A stretch of DNA of 64,000 nt from PALSA-660 sp963726435 (GCA_963726435.1 CAVSCJ010000002.1:62001-126000), one strand, 5' to 3'; shown: positions 1-10,637, counted from the stretch's first letter. A program made the numbers and translations. The notes: generated by a model not told the origin, from the sequence alone.

Positions 1-1
1 G

Positions 2-847
2 CCCGCAAGCGAGGTCCTCTCGCGGTGGCTCGACCAGCAGCCGGCGATCGCGAGTTGGAACGGCGTGAAGGCGCTCGGCATGTTCTTCAAGCCCCAGCTC
101 ATCGTGACATCCATCCCACTGCTGTTCACCGGCTGGCTGCTCGCGATCGGCCTCGTGGTACTTGCTTTCCCGCTGGCGATCGCCGGCGGCTTGGGCATCG
201 CCTTCATGAAGATGTCGAAGATCCATCCGCTCCGCTGGATCGCGGCCACCTACATCAACGTCATCCGTGGCACGCCTCTGTTCCTGCAGATCTTCGTCGC
301 GTTCATCGGCCTGCGCATCGCGGGCCTGCGGGCGAGCGACTACGTGACGGCCGTGGTCGTGCTCGCCATCAACAGCTCGGCGTACCTGGCGGAGATCTTC
401 CGAGCGGGCATCCAGTCGATCAGCAAGGGCCAGTTCGAGGCGGCGAGTTCGCTCGGCATGACCTACTGGCAGTCGATGCAGTTCGTCATCATCCCGCAGA
501 CCGTCAAGCGCGTTCTGCCGACGATGACCTCCGAGTTCATCCTCCTGTTCAAGGACACGGCGCTGCTCTCCGCCATCGGCGTGTTCGAGCTGATGATGTA
601 CGCGAACAACTACGTCGCGCGCGTCGGCGAACCTGACGCCGTACGTCGTCTCCGCCGCCTACTACCTCATCGTTACGATCCCGCTCATCAACCTGGTCGG
701 ACGTCTCGAGGCCAAGCTCGCCCTCTCCGAGCACGGGCAGGCGCCGCCGGAGACCAAGAAGACGCCGGAGCGGCCTGTTCGGCCGTTGGATGTCCCCGGC
801 CGCTCCGGAGCCCGTCGGCTGCGGCCTCCGGTGACGGGGATGCAGCC

Positions 848-851
<4 letters not shown>
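2..851 (+). CDS. polar amino-acid ABC transporter permease (5' end outside window, frameshifted)
   Basis: Inner-membrane permease of a polar amino-acid importer (HisM/GlnP family). The frame is open from base 2, so the N-terminus lies upstream. Several hydrophobic segments are followed by the family's cytoplasmic loop, visible as EIFRAGIQSISKGQFEAA and then a LGM segment, which docks with the ATPase. The frame breaks near base 624-630: the first frame runs into non-homologous Arg-rich sequence, while the next frame continues as PYVVSAAYYLIVTIPLINL, a typical last membrane helix, and ends at 849-851. The stop overlaps the GTG of the ATPase gene by 4 bases (GTGA), so the two are translationally coupled. 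The single-base loss is probably a sequence error. Substrate unknown. Confidence 0.85.
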
Positions 852-1582
<731 letters not shown>

Positions 1583-1602
1583 GCCGATCCAGACCGATCC
1601 AG

Positions 1603-1636
1603 CGGCCGCTCGGCGCCTCGCGCCCGGCGGCCGTTT
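1603..1636 (+). terminator. probable rho-independent terminator of the ABC operon
   Basis: Two nested stems, CGGCCG/CGGCCG outside and GGCGC/GCGCC inside, separated by a 3+3 internal loop and closed by a 3-base loop, followed by TTT. It sits 20 bases after the ATPase stop. The T tract is short, as is usual in very GC-rich genomes. Confidence 0.5.
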
Positions 1637-1736
1637 CGCGTGTGGAGAGCCCATGTGTCTTTGTCCGTTGGCATCGCGGGCCACCCGCCGCGGGTACAAT
1701 CTGAAGAAGAGCTCCCGATGCGAAGGGGTGGTCGCC

Positions 1737-2418
1737 TTGGCGACGATGGATCGGCAGCACTACGCACTGCAGACGATCTTCTCGTTCTTCCTGGGGCTCA
1801 TGGTTGTGGCGCTGGTCGGGGTGGGCGTGAACACGTTCTACCCGTCGCCTGCGACGCAGTATGACAAGGAGTTGCAGCAGCTCTACCAGAAGCAGAGCAC
1901 GATCGGCATGAAGAGTTCCGTGCCGAGCGCCACTGTCGATGCGGAGCAGGCGCAAGCTGCAGGCGCAGATCAACGACCTGCAGAACAAGAGCCAGGTCGC
2001 GCAGGAGCCTTGGATGGTCAACACGAGCATCATCCTCGTGTTCTTCGCGACGCTCGTGATGGGGATATCGCTCATCCGGAGCGACCAGCTGCGCGTGCTG
2101 TCCAACGGGCTGCTGCTCGGCGGGCTGTTCACCATGGTCTACGGCTCCGGGTGGGTGATAGCGAGCGGTTCCTCGATCGCCCGGTTCCTGGTGATACTGT
2201 TCGCGCTCGGCGTGACCATCGCGCTGGGCTACCTGAAGTTCGTTAGAGGAGCCAAGGCCGCCGCGATGATGCCGGTCACGTCGGCCAGCGTCCCGGTCGA
2301 AGGTTCCGCCGAGATCGGAGATCTGGCGGGGCGCGTGAAGGCTCTGGAGGATCGCCTGGCTGCCGCAGCCTCGGCCATCGCCCCGACCAGGGATGTATCG
2401 GACAAGGACGCGCGGTAG
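1737..2418 (+). CDS. small membrane protein of unknown function (frameshifted)
   Basis: Not recognised. Probable start is TTG 1737, 8 bases after AGGGG; ATG 1746 is the alternative. A TACAAT -10-like element lies at 1695-1700. The product has one N-terminal membrane helix (FSFFLGLMVVALVGVGV), a charged, Gln-rich stretch likely to be coiled coil, three further hydrophobic segments, and a C-terminal helix of coiled-coil character (LAGRVKALEDRLAAAAS). The frame changes near 1945-1955, between the two halves of the first coiled coil; both halves are open and compositionally alike, so this looks like a one-base error. About 226 aa. It ends just upstream of hpf. Confidence 0.6.
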
Positions 2419-2548
2419 GCGTCGCAGCAATGATCCACCAGGCGCAGACGCGCCAGCGACCGATGCGGGACCGCATCGGGTGGACGATCAGTACCCGCCG
2501 TCGACAGGCGCGCGAGCCGAGATGGAGAAGCAAGGGAGGCCGACAGCA

Positions 2549-3095
2549 TTGGACATGGTAGTCAAGAGTCGCCACATGGACGTCCGGCCGGACGTACGCT
2601 CCTACGCCGAGGACAAGATCGGGAAGGTCGCTCGCATCCTGAACGGCATGGCGATGAGCGTCGAGATCGAGCTCTACCACGAGCGCAACCGTTCCATTGA
2701 GGACGATCAGGTCGCCGAGGTCACCGTGTTCACGAAGGGCCACATCCTGCGGGCGCGCGAGAGCGCGAGCGACATGAAGGCGGCCATCGACAAGGTGGCC
2801 GGGAAGCTCGAGCGGCAGGCTCGGCGGTTCAAGGAGAAGGTCGTCGACAGGCATGTGGGCAAGGGTGCGCCTGCCGCGGTGGCGGCCCCCGAAGCCGAAT
2901 CCCCCGAGCCGGAGCGGTTCGTGGTCAAGAAGAAGGAGGTCAGTCTCAAGCCCATGAGCGAGGAGGAGGCGATCCTGCAGACTGGAGCTGCTGGGCCACG
3001 ACTTCTTCCTGTTCGCATCCGACGAGACGGGCTCGACCAACGTGCTCTACCGGCGGCGCGACGGTGACTACGGGCTGCTCCAGCCTCGCGGCTGA
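2549..3095 (+). CDS. hpf: long-form ribosome hibernation promoting factor
   Basis: Binds the 30S decoding region in stationary phase and, in the long form, dimerises ribosomes to 100S. Start chosen at TTG 2549 because GGGAGG (2533-2538) is well spaced before it and the protein then begins MDMVVKSRHMDVRP, aligned with the family N-terminus. Residues 1-100 are the HPF/RaiA beta-alpha domain; after an Ala/Pro-rich linker (about 110-130) comes FVVKKKEVSLKPMSEEEAI, the start of the dimerisation domain. An extra C at 2982 shifts the frame; the corrected frame reads ELLGHDFFLFASDETG and later RRRDGDYGLLQP, then stops at 3093-3095, which completes the domain. About 182 aa. Confidence 0.93.
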
Positions 3096-3118
3096 GCACC
3101 ACGACCGGCCCGGTGCGA

Positions 3119-3148
3119 TTGACACTCTGCAAACGCCGAGGGTATGGT
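3119..3148 (+). promoter_or_regulatory. near-consensus sigma-70-type promoter
   Basis: TTGACA at 3119-3124 and TATGGT at 3143-3148, spacer 18. This is the best -35/-10 pair I see in the window. It lies 83 bases before the ATG of the unknown protein at 3231 and just after the hpf stop, so it should drive that gene and possibly the signalling genes that follow. Confidence 0.65.
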
Positions 3149-3230
3149 TGGGGCGCGCTGCGGGGTACAAGAGCGCATAGAGGGGCTACAAGGGGTCTCA
3201 CGCAGCACACTTCGAAGACGAGGACTCCCT

Positions 3231-3887
3231 ATGGAACACGCCATTCCTCCGGCTACGATCGCGGAGATTGAAGACGCGCTTTCGCAAGTCGCCGAGATCA
3301 GGGCGGCCCGCGTCGTGTCTTCCGACGATGGCGCGATCCTCGAGATCCACATCCTCGCCTCCCCTATGAAGTCGCCCAAGCAGATCGTGCGCGACGTCGA
3401 GTCCACGATCATGGCGCGGTTCGGCATCGCGATCGACCACCGCACCGTGTCGATCGCCCAACTCGGTCGCGAGACGGAGCCGCGCGATCCGCGAGACAAG
3501 GGGCGCTCGCGGATACGGGGAGTCAGCGCCGACGTCCGGGGCGTCACAGCGTCCTCGCGGGTGTCGCTCGAACTCGACGGTGATGTCTACGAGGGCCAAG
3601 CTGAAGGTCCGGCCTCGACAACCGGGCGTCGCCGTCTCGTGGCGCAGGCCACGCTCGCGGCGGTTGGCAAGTACGTTCACGGGGACTTCGAGTTCGCGTT
3701 GGAGGACGTTGCGATCATCGCTCTCGGGCGGGAGAGGGTTGCCGTGAGCTGTATCGTTCTGGTGACGCCACTGGGCGAGCAGCCCTTGGCGGGGTCGGCG
3801 TTCGCGCGGCAGGGGGAGAACGAATCCATCGTCCGCGCGACTCTGGACGCGATAAACAGGCGCCTGAACTTCTTGACAACCCCATAG
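3231..3887 (+). CDS. conserved-looking protein of unknown function
   Basis: Soluble 218-aa protein that I do not recognise. Start at ATG 3231 after a GAGGA element; an upstream in-frame start would lie inside the promoter. Two halves of similar build are visible. Residues 1-85 form an alpha-beta unit (IEDALSQVAEIRAARVV, then a strand and a helix DVESTIMARFGIAI). Residues 105-218 hold a second beta-rich unit ending in a helix ESIVRATLDAINRRL. A charged linker (about 86-104) joins them. No signal peptide or membrane helix. It has its own strong promoter and precedes the peptide/HD-GYP genes, so it may belong to that locus, but this rests on position only. Confidence 0.65.
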   Translation: MEHAIPPATIAEIEDALSQVAEIRAARVVSSDDGAILEIHILASPMKSPKQIVRDVESTIMARFGIAIDHRTVSIAQLGRETEPRDPRDKGRSRIRGVSADVRGVTASSRVSLELDGDVYEGQAEGPASTTGRRRLVAQATLAAVGKYVHGDFEFALEDVAIIALGRERVAVSCIVLVTPLGEQPLAGSAFARQGENESIVRATLDAINRRLNFLTTP

Positions 3888-4037
3888 CAGGGATCAGCAC
3901 CGTGGCCGCACGTACGGATACGGACACTGGACGCACGATTAGCGGAGCGGACAGCGTTCTTCCATCGATAGCGGAATGGGAGAAGACCCAGAACGGTTTC
4001 GTGCAAGCACTTCTTACACAAAACTGGAGGTCTTCCC

Positions 4038-4115
4038 ATGAAGCGCATATTCGTGATTCTCGCCGCTCTGTCGACTTTGGTCCTCAGCGGCGGGGCGCAC
4101 TTCACGATCAGGTAG
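4038..4115 (+). CDS. 25-residue secreted-peptide-like small ORF
   Basis: ATG 4038 is preceded by GGAGG (4026-4030) at 7 bases, an ideal ribosome site. The product is 25 residues: MKRIFVILAALSTLVL followed by SGGAHFTIR. It has a positive N-terminus, a hydrophobic core and a short polar tail, like a signal peptide with a 6-9 residue mature end or a small membrane peptide. It lies 43 bases before the first HD-GYP membrane protein. Function unknown. The good Shine-Dalgarno, the clean signal-like composition and the position make it likelier to be real than chance. It could be an exported signalling peptide or simply a leader peptide. Confidence 0.55.
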   Translation: MKRIFVILAALSTLVLSGGAHFTIR

Positions 4116-4178
4116 TCGGACCACGGTTGTTCGATTCCACTACCAGGAGGGCGGAGGCATGACGTCGACAGAGACGAC

Positions 4179-5482
4179 ATGACCTCCGCTTTCCCGTCTT
4201 CGCGTGGGGTGTCCTTCTGTTTGGCGCATTGGCTCGCCGCGGTAGCCTTCCTGCGCTACCCCCTCGCTCCTCCGACGCCTGGCTACTCGGCGTTCGCCGT
4301 CCTCGCTGTGCTGGTTGTCGGGGTCGTTGTATCGGAGTTGATGACGGTCCTTGTTCCAGGCTCGGGGGCCGTGTCACTTTCCGTCCCTCTGTTCGTCGCG
4401 GTCGGTATCTACGCTGGGCCCTCGGCCGCCGTTGTTGCGGGAGTCGCCTCTGTCATCCCGCTCCTCTTCTCGCGTCCCGCGATTGTCAGTCGTCGAAGAT
4501 GGCCTTCAATCTCGGCGAGAGTGCTCTGACGACGGCAGTCCCGGCTCTTCTCTACGTTGGCGTCTTCGGCGCCCCCCTCTTCGCGCTCCATCCGATCTTC
4601 ACCCCAGGCATGATTCTGCCTCTCGCGCTCGCGGCGACCATCGGTACGCTCGTGAACCTTGGTCTGGTCGGGCTCGCGGTAAGCGCGCTCTACGGAGAAT
4701 CTCTCCGGAGAGTGTGGAAGAGCACATTCTCGTGGATGCTGCCGTCGCAGCTGGCTACTGGCTTCGTCGGGGTGGCAATCGCGCAGATATTCGACTCGGT
4801 TGGGCTTGCGGGTTTCGCCCTCTTCGTGGTGCCACTTCTCGTGGCGCGTCAGACCTATCAGCAGTCGGTTCTGTTGCGTCAAGCGTACGCGGACACTATC
4901 AGCTCGATGGTCGCGGCACTCGAGGCGAAGGACGTGTACACAAAGGGTCACTCGCTGCGTGTGGCGGAGTACTCGGTGTTGATTGCGCGTTCCATGGGAG
5001 TGCCACCCGCGATGGTCGAGCGGATCGAGTACGCGGCACTTCTCCACGATCTCGGGAAGGTCGGCGTCAGCCATCGCGTACTGGGCAAGGAGGCTGCCCT
5101 GTACGGCGGCCGAGTACGACGAGATCAAGCGCCACCCCGACATCGGCGCGCACATCCTCTCGGACGTCCCCTATCTTGGCCGACCTGGTCCCACTCATCG
5201 CAGCCCACCACGAGCGTCTGGACGGGTCCGGCTACGGGCAGGGCCTCGTCGGGTCCGAGATACCGTTCGAGGCCCGCATCCTCTCTGTCGCCGACGCCTA
5301 CGATGCGATGACGTCCGTTCGGCCTTATCGTGGCGCGATGCCTCACGAGGCCGCGGTGCAACAGCTCGTAGAGGGTTGCGGCACTCAGTTCGATGAGGAC
5401 GTCGTCTGCGGCGTTCCAGAGGGCCTGGAACGAGAAGACCGAGGCGGCCCTTGTCTTCGGAGGGACCGGTGATGTCGGGTGA
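4179..5482 (+). CDS. membrane HD-GYP domain protein (putative c-di-GMP phosphodiesterase), frameshifted
   Basis: N-terminal part with about seven or eight hydrophobic segments, then a C-terminal HD-GYP domain. Motifs: KGHSLRVAEYS, YAALLHDLGKVG (the HD pair), EIKRHPDIGA, LIAAHHERLDGSGYGQG and ARILSVADAYDAMTS. The GYP triad reads GYG. HD-GYP enzymes hydrolyse cyclic di-GMP in the cytoplasm. Frame changes occur near 4500, 5105, 5170 and 5405; the last frame gives a tail ending at TGA 5480-5482 that overlaps the next gene's GTG. The start is uncertain: ATG 4159 has the better ribosome site (AGGAGGGCGGAGG) but needs one more indel; ATG 4179 is open. Confidence 0.85.
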
Positions 5483-6694
5483 GCCGTGGCCGTTCTGTGG
5501 TGCTTCTTCAGACCGTCCTCGCTGCGATCGTGTCGCGGTCGTTGTCGTCTACGTGCCAGGCACGCCTTCCACGTTCGCGCGTCCTCGGCGGCAACTGGGG
5601 CGCTTGCGGCGGCGTTGGCCGTCTCGGCGCTTGTGCTCGGTCTCTTCAGCGTCTGGCTACCGAGAGGGGACTTCGTGGACACGACCGCCGCGATCGCTTT
5701 CGCGGCGGGGGCGGTGCTCCACCCCGTGGTCTCAGTTCTCGTGGTGAGCGCCGCGAGGGTTGCCACATCACTCGCCCGTCCGCGTGGGATGGGTCTTTGG
5801 CCAGTGCTTGAGAACGTGAGCAGGCGGGCCCTTCTAGTGTCGCTCACGTATTCGGTAGTCCGGCCAGGGCTCACAGCGCCTCTGGCCGAGTACTACTTCC
5901 GCCTGAGCGTGGCGGTCGTCTGCTTCTTCGCGGCGGACCTGCTTCTCGAACAGGTGCATTCAAGCATCCGGCTCCATTCGCCGTACCTTCGTGGCCTGCT
6001 CGGCACCCTCCGGATTCAGGGGTGGATCGTTGCCGCTCAGGTATCGGTCGGTGCCCTGACGGTCTTGCTGCTGAGGGACCTGGGGTTCTGGAGTCTTGTT
6101 ATCTCGTCGGGTCTGTTGCTTGTGATGCGGCAGTCTTTCGCCCTACTTCTCGAGGTTCGCGCATCCTACACGTCCACCGTCGAGATGCTCGCGAGGTCCA
6201 TCGAGGCCTACGATCCGACCCGTCGGGGGCATGCGGAGCGGGTGTCCCGCATGGTCGGCGACACCGGTCGCACACTGGGGATGCCGAGCCGAAGGCTCGA
6301 GAGCCTCGTGTATGCCGCTCTCTTCCACGACGTAGGGCGGTTGGGCGCCGACGACTTGGACGAGTTGCCCGCATACCGCAGCTCCGAGGTCGTGGGAAAC
6401 GTAGGCTTCTTGTCCGGTGCCGTGCCCGTGCTCCAAATCCTCGACACGGCCGGCGAGGCCGAGGCGTCGCTCGACGAGCAGGACTTGGTGGGCGCCTACC
6501 TGGTCGCGTACTTCAGCGCATTGGACAGCGAGCTGAACATGAGGATTCAGGAGGGATACGAGCTGGCGGCGTCCATCGGCATCCGGCTCTACGCGAACAC
6601 ACGTCGGACGGTGGACCGGGCCATTCGGCGGGTGGAGCGCGACGCGAGGAGCGGAGGGGCCGCGGTGTCAGACGTCGAGGCGGTGGGAGGGTGA
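5479..6694 (+). CDS. membrane protein with degenerate HD domain, frameshifted near N-terminus
   Basis: Paralogue-like partner of the preceding HD-GYP protein. It starts at GTG 5479 inside the upstream stop (GTGA overlap). About six to eight hydrophobic segments occupy roughly the first 230 residues, then an HD region with RRGHAERVSRM and YAALFHDVGRLG. The HD pair is kept, but the HHExxDGSGYP block is absent, replaced by a short segment followed by a helix-rich end, so hydrolysis of cyclic di-GMP is doubtful. Frame changes fall near 5535 and 5580, inside the first membrane segments. It may be a regulatory or sensory partner of its neighbour. Stop overlaps the DUF5317 gene by 4 bases. Confidence 0.75.
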
Positions 6695-7248
6695 TTCTCG
6701 CGGTCTGCCTGGGCTTGGGAATCATCCTGCGTCTCGCCGTAGGCAATCCAGTCGGGCAGCTGGCTCACATTCGCCTCTTTGGGGAGCTCCCTCTCCTGGC
6801 GCTCTTATGCCTGCAGGCACTGTTGCCGCTGGTGCAGTTGACGGGGACGTTGGCCACGGTCGCCTTCTGGTTGTGGGCTGCGACGTATCCCGTGCTCATA
6901 GCCATCGCATGGCGCAATCGCGGACTCCCGGGAATGTCGGTGATTGCGCTTGGATTGCTCCTCAATGCGCTTGTGGTGATCCTCAACCGCGGTATGCCGG
7001 TTGCGGAGGCCTCCGCCATCGGCGCGGGCCTGCAAGGGCGTCTCAGCCTGCCGACCGGCGACTTCGCCCACGTACTGGCGACGTCCGGGACATGGCTGCC
7101 GTGGCTGGGTGACGTTGTGCCCCTACCAGGGCCGTCGTGGGCCCGGTTTGTTCCGAGTGCTGGAGACCTCCTCCTCTACGCAGGGGTGATGACCTTCCTC
7201 GCAGGGGTCAGGACGCCTGGCGAGGGCAAATGGGTGGGCGTCAAGTAG
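6691..7248 (+). CDS. DUF5317-type membrane protein
   Basis: 185-aa protein with about five hydrophobic helices. Motifs that I associate with DUF5317 are the NRGMPV segment after a helix, LGDVVPLPGPSW, and PSAGDLLLYAGV near the end. Start at GTG 6691 in a GTGA overlap with the preceding stop, so it is coupled to the two HD proteins. No known biochemical function. Its place between HD proteins and a transcription regulator suggests a membrane part of the same sensing system, but that is inference. Confidence 0.75.
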   Translation: MILAVCLGLGIILRLAVGNPVGQLAHIRLFGELPLLALLCLQALLPLVQLTGTLATVAFWLWAATYPVLIAIAWRNRGLPGMSVIALGLLLNALVVILNRGMPVAEASAIGAGLQGRLSLPTGDFAHVLATSGTWLPWLGDVVPLPGPSWARFVPSAGDLLLYAGVMTFLAGVRTPGEGKWVGVK

Positions 7249-7323
7249 CAGGATTCCCAGCGCTCATGTCGAATACTCGTGGAGGTCGGCCCCCTCAGGT
7301 ATGCTTCAGATGGGGGTAGTCCT

Positions 7324-10300
7324 GTGACTGAACGCATGAGGTACGGATCGCGATTCATCCAGCGTCTGGCCGACGGGGTCCGTCGCGACCGCTTGATAGG
7401 GCCGGTTCTCGCCGAGCGTCCGGCCCTTGTGCTTGTCGCGGCGCCGTCGGGCTATGGGAAGACGGTTCTGGCAGCTCAGGTTGCCAGCTCGGTCCCGTTC
7501 CATCGCGTCCTGTGGGTCGATTCGTCGGCTGCGGGAGGGACGCTGCGTGATAGCGCTCTGCGCCTAGCTGAGCAACTCGTCGCGTTCCCGACAGCCATTC
7601 CACAGGAGGCCGGGGATCTGCTCCAGCTTGCCGCCGAAGGGCTCGCCGCTCTGCGGGACGACGAGCCCGTCGCCATTGTCTTCGACGATGTCGGCTGGTC
7701 CAGCGACGCTGAATCGATTGAGGTTGTCGCCGAGATAGTCGGTGAGGCACCGTCGGGTAGCGTTGGCATCATCACTTCGCGTCAGGAGTTGACTGGGTAT
7801 TCCGGCTACTCGCGCACGTGGGCCATCGGCGCGAGCGACCTGCTGCTGACTGAGGACGAACTCGCCGATCTCCTCAGGCGCACCCTCTCGCGCGATCCCG
7901 GCGGCGACATGGTCGAGAGCCTCGCTCGGGACTCAGGCGGTCACGCGGCACTTGCGTCACTGCTGGTGCGACGTCGCTCAATTTCCGACCCGATAGCGGC
8001 CTGGACCACACCGACCCCAGCGTGACCGCCCTAGTTGAAGCGTTGGTTGGCCAACTGGACCGGATGATCGTCATCTCCTGGACATTGCGGCTGTCATTGG
8101 GTCGGGGACGATCGGGGTCTTGTCTCGATGTGCCGAGAGGGAAGCCGTATCGGTCTCGCTCGCGCGAATCGCCCGCGTTCTCCCGCTTGTGACACTGACG
8201 AAGTCCGGGGAGTTCTCACACTACTGCGTCCACGATCTGGTCCGCGCGTCACTTCTGCCGGCGGCAGTCGCTCGCATCGCTCGACGCGCCCGCATTGATG
8301 CGTTCAATTGGCGAGCTTGTGGCTTCGGGCTCAGCGTCGCGCGCCCTCGACGCGGCAATCGCGTCCGGGATGCGCGAGGCCGTCGTCTACTGTCTTGAGG
8401 CGCTTAGCGACTCTTCGGTTATCGCTGATCACGCAACAGCCGTGGCCGACGCGCTCGACAGGCTTCCCGCGGTGGACGTGGCAGCAACGCCGGCCTGCTG
8501 CTGCTGCGGGCTCAGATTCTGTGGGAACGCTACGAGCTCGCCGAGGCGATTCGAGTCGCGACGTTGGCGGCGACGATCGCCGAGAATGACGGAGACGACG
8601 AGACGACCTCTAGGGCGCGTGTGAAGGTGCTACTGTGGCGGTCTTCGGTCGGAGACCTTGATGGAGTCGCATCTCAGGCACTCGCGTTCCTGAATGCTGA
8701 GGTCGCCGTTCCGGATGACGGATCTTGGGCGGTCGTTCTCGGCGCGGGAATCCTTGCGACAGGCCTGCTGGGAGACCGGTGCTCACTCGAGCGGTTTCTG
8801 CAATGGGGTCGCACACTACTGCAGTCGCCCATCGTTGATCATGTTGCTGCCTCAAGGATGGAGAATGCACGTGGCGTCGTGTTATGTCTCTTCGACGGAC
8901 GCTGGCCCGAAGCGGCCATGGCGTTTCGGAGCGCCGTAGCACTTCTGGGGACCTCGCTCTATGCATCGTCGTCTCCGCAGAACCTCGCGACTTCCATGCT
9001 GGAGCAAGGCATGCTGGAGGAGGCGCGAGCCGTCTTGGCCCCGCGAGGGGGTCACGTAGTGGGCGTGCGCTCCCGCCTGCATTCAGACGAGATCCATTGC
9101 AGGATCCTTCTGTGCACCATCGCTCTCCTTCAGGGGGACCCCGGGGAATGGAGGTCCTCGGTGGAGACGGGCCTCGACGACAGCATAGCGACAGGTGATC
9201 TGTTCGGCGCGACGAGTCTTCTAGTGATGACTCCTCGCACAGCCTTGTGTGTTCGCGACTTCTCCTACGCGCTCGCACTTGCGGAGCGCGCAGTCTCCAC
9301 CGCGATGTCCACAGGGAGCCCGATTCTGATGTGGCACGCGGAATTGGCCCACGCCCAAGCGTGCTTGGCCGCCGGCGACGCCGAGCGCGCAAGGTCGACG
9401 GTCCTCCGGGTTCTGCCTCTGGTCGAGGGGGTCGGAGCCATGGGGCACGTTCTTCATTGCCGCATGATCCTGTCGGAGCTTGCTCGCATGGATGGCGATC
9501 TCGCCTCAGCCACGGAGCACCTGTTCGCCGTCTCCGAATACATCATCGCCGAATCGCCAGCTTTCACGGTCGCCTCCTACATCCGGGCGCTTCCGGCGAT
9601 GCTCGGCCCGCTCGCGCTCGCGATGGGCGTCGACCGGATCCCCGTTCGAGTGCTGAATCTTCTGCCTGGCGTCTACGGAGAGGAGGCCCTCGGGCAGGCT
9701 GCGGTAGTTCTGACTCCCTCGGAGTACGAGCGCCTCAGCGCGCGAATGCGCAAGGAGGCCAAGAAGGTCGCTGAGAGCGCTGCGGCGGCGGACCTGTCCG
9801 ACGCGGTGTGCCGCGTCAGAGTCCTCGGTCGCCTCGAGGTCATCGCACCCCATGGCCTCGTGAGCGATCGCGACTGGTGCAAGCGCAAGGCGCGTCTGCT
9901 CTTCGCGATGCTTGTTGCGCGTGCCGGCAACGACGTTCCGCGCGGCGAGATCGTCGAGTACCTGTGGCCCGAGATGGACGAGGAACGTGCACTCAACAAC
10001 TTCTACGTGGTTTGGAGCGCGATGAAGCGCGCTCTCGCGCCGGGCAGCGTTCGGGAGACGCCGTGCCCGTTCGTCGAACATGTCCACGGCGTGTGTCGAA
10101 TCGTGCCCGGTCGCGTCGTGAGCGATCTGGACGAGTTCGACGCGCATCTTCTGGCGGCTCGGAACGCGCGCAACGGCGGCGATACCGAGGCCGAACTGTC
10201 CGCGATCCGTGCGGCCGAGGACGTCTACAGGGGCGACGTCCTTCCGGGCGACATCTACGACGACTGGTTCGCGCCAGCTCGCTCCAGGTACCGTCACGAA

Positions 10301-10582
10301 TTCGAAGACGCCATGCTCCGCGCCGCCCAGATCCTGCAGGAGTGCGGCGAACCCCATGAAGGCCTGTCCATGCTGAGGCGCCCGATGGACAACGACGTGC
10401 TGCGAGAGGACTTCTACCAGGCCGCTCTTCGCCTGCAGATCGCCGCCGGCCAGCGATCCGCAGCGATCGAGACCTACATGTCGTGTCGCGCCCGCCTTGT
10501 CGAAGACTTGGGGATCGACCCTTCGCGCGAGACCACCGCGCTCTACGAGCAGGTGCTAGGCATGGAGGAGGGTCGGGAATAG
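7324..10582 (+). CDS. large NTPase-SARP (BTAD) transcription regulator, frameshifted in the middle
   Basis: About 1085 aa if repaired. The N-terminus (about 1-230) is a STAND/AAA ATPase with Walker A APSGYGKT and a Walker B-like AIVFDDVGW. The middle is TPR-like helical repeats. Near 9810-10100 comes an OmpR-like winged helix starting VRVLGRLEVIAPHGLV, followed by a bacterial transcriptional activator domain ending ETYMSCRARLVEDLGIDP. This is the LAL/MalT plan with a SARP output. GTG 7324 follows a G-rich ribosome site; TATGCT at 7300-7305 may be the -10. Frame changes lie near 8005, 8075, 8280 and 8500. Likely an activator of its own locus or of a gene behind the 11-bp repeat found right after its stop. 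Confidence 0.85.
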
Positions 10583-10590
10583 CGCGAGGT

Positions 10591-10637
10591 GTAGGTGGGG
10601 CGACGGTAAGGAACCGGTAAGTGCCGCCACCTACGAT
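10591..10637 (+). promoter_or_regulatory. putative SARP operator: 11-bp-period heptamer repeat plus -10 element
   Basis: Two exact heptamers CGGTAAG at 10604-10610 and 10615-10621 have a period of 11 bp (4-base gap). They are followed after 10 bases by TACGAT (10632-10637). Heptamer repeats with 11-bp spacing overlapping the -35 region, about 8-10 bp from the -10, are the known arrangement for SARP activators. The pair is enclosed by an inverted repeat GTAGGTGG (10591-10598) / CCACCTAC (10627-10634). It begins 9 bases after the stop of the SARP gene and points toward secA. Confidence 0.5.

Noticed and set aside
3902..4162. 86-aa plus-strand ORF before the HD-GYP gene
   Set aside because: Its second half is an out-of-frame read of the small peptide gene, which has the better ribosome site; no recognisable features and no good Shine-Dalgarno of its own.
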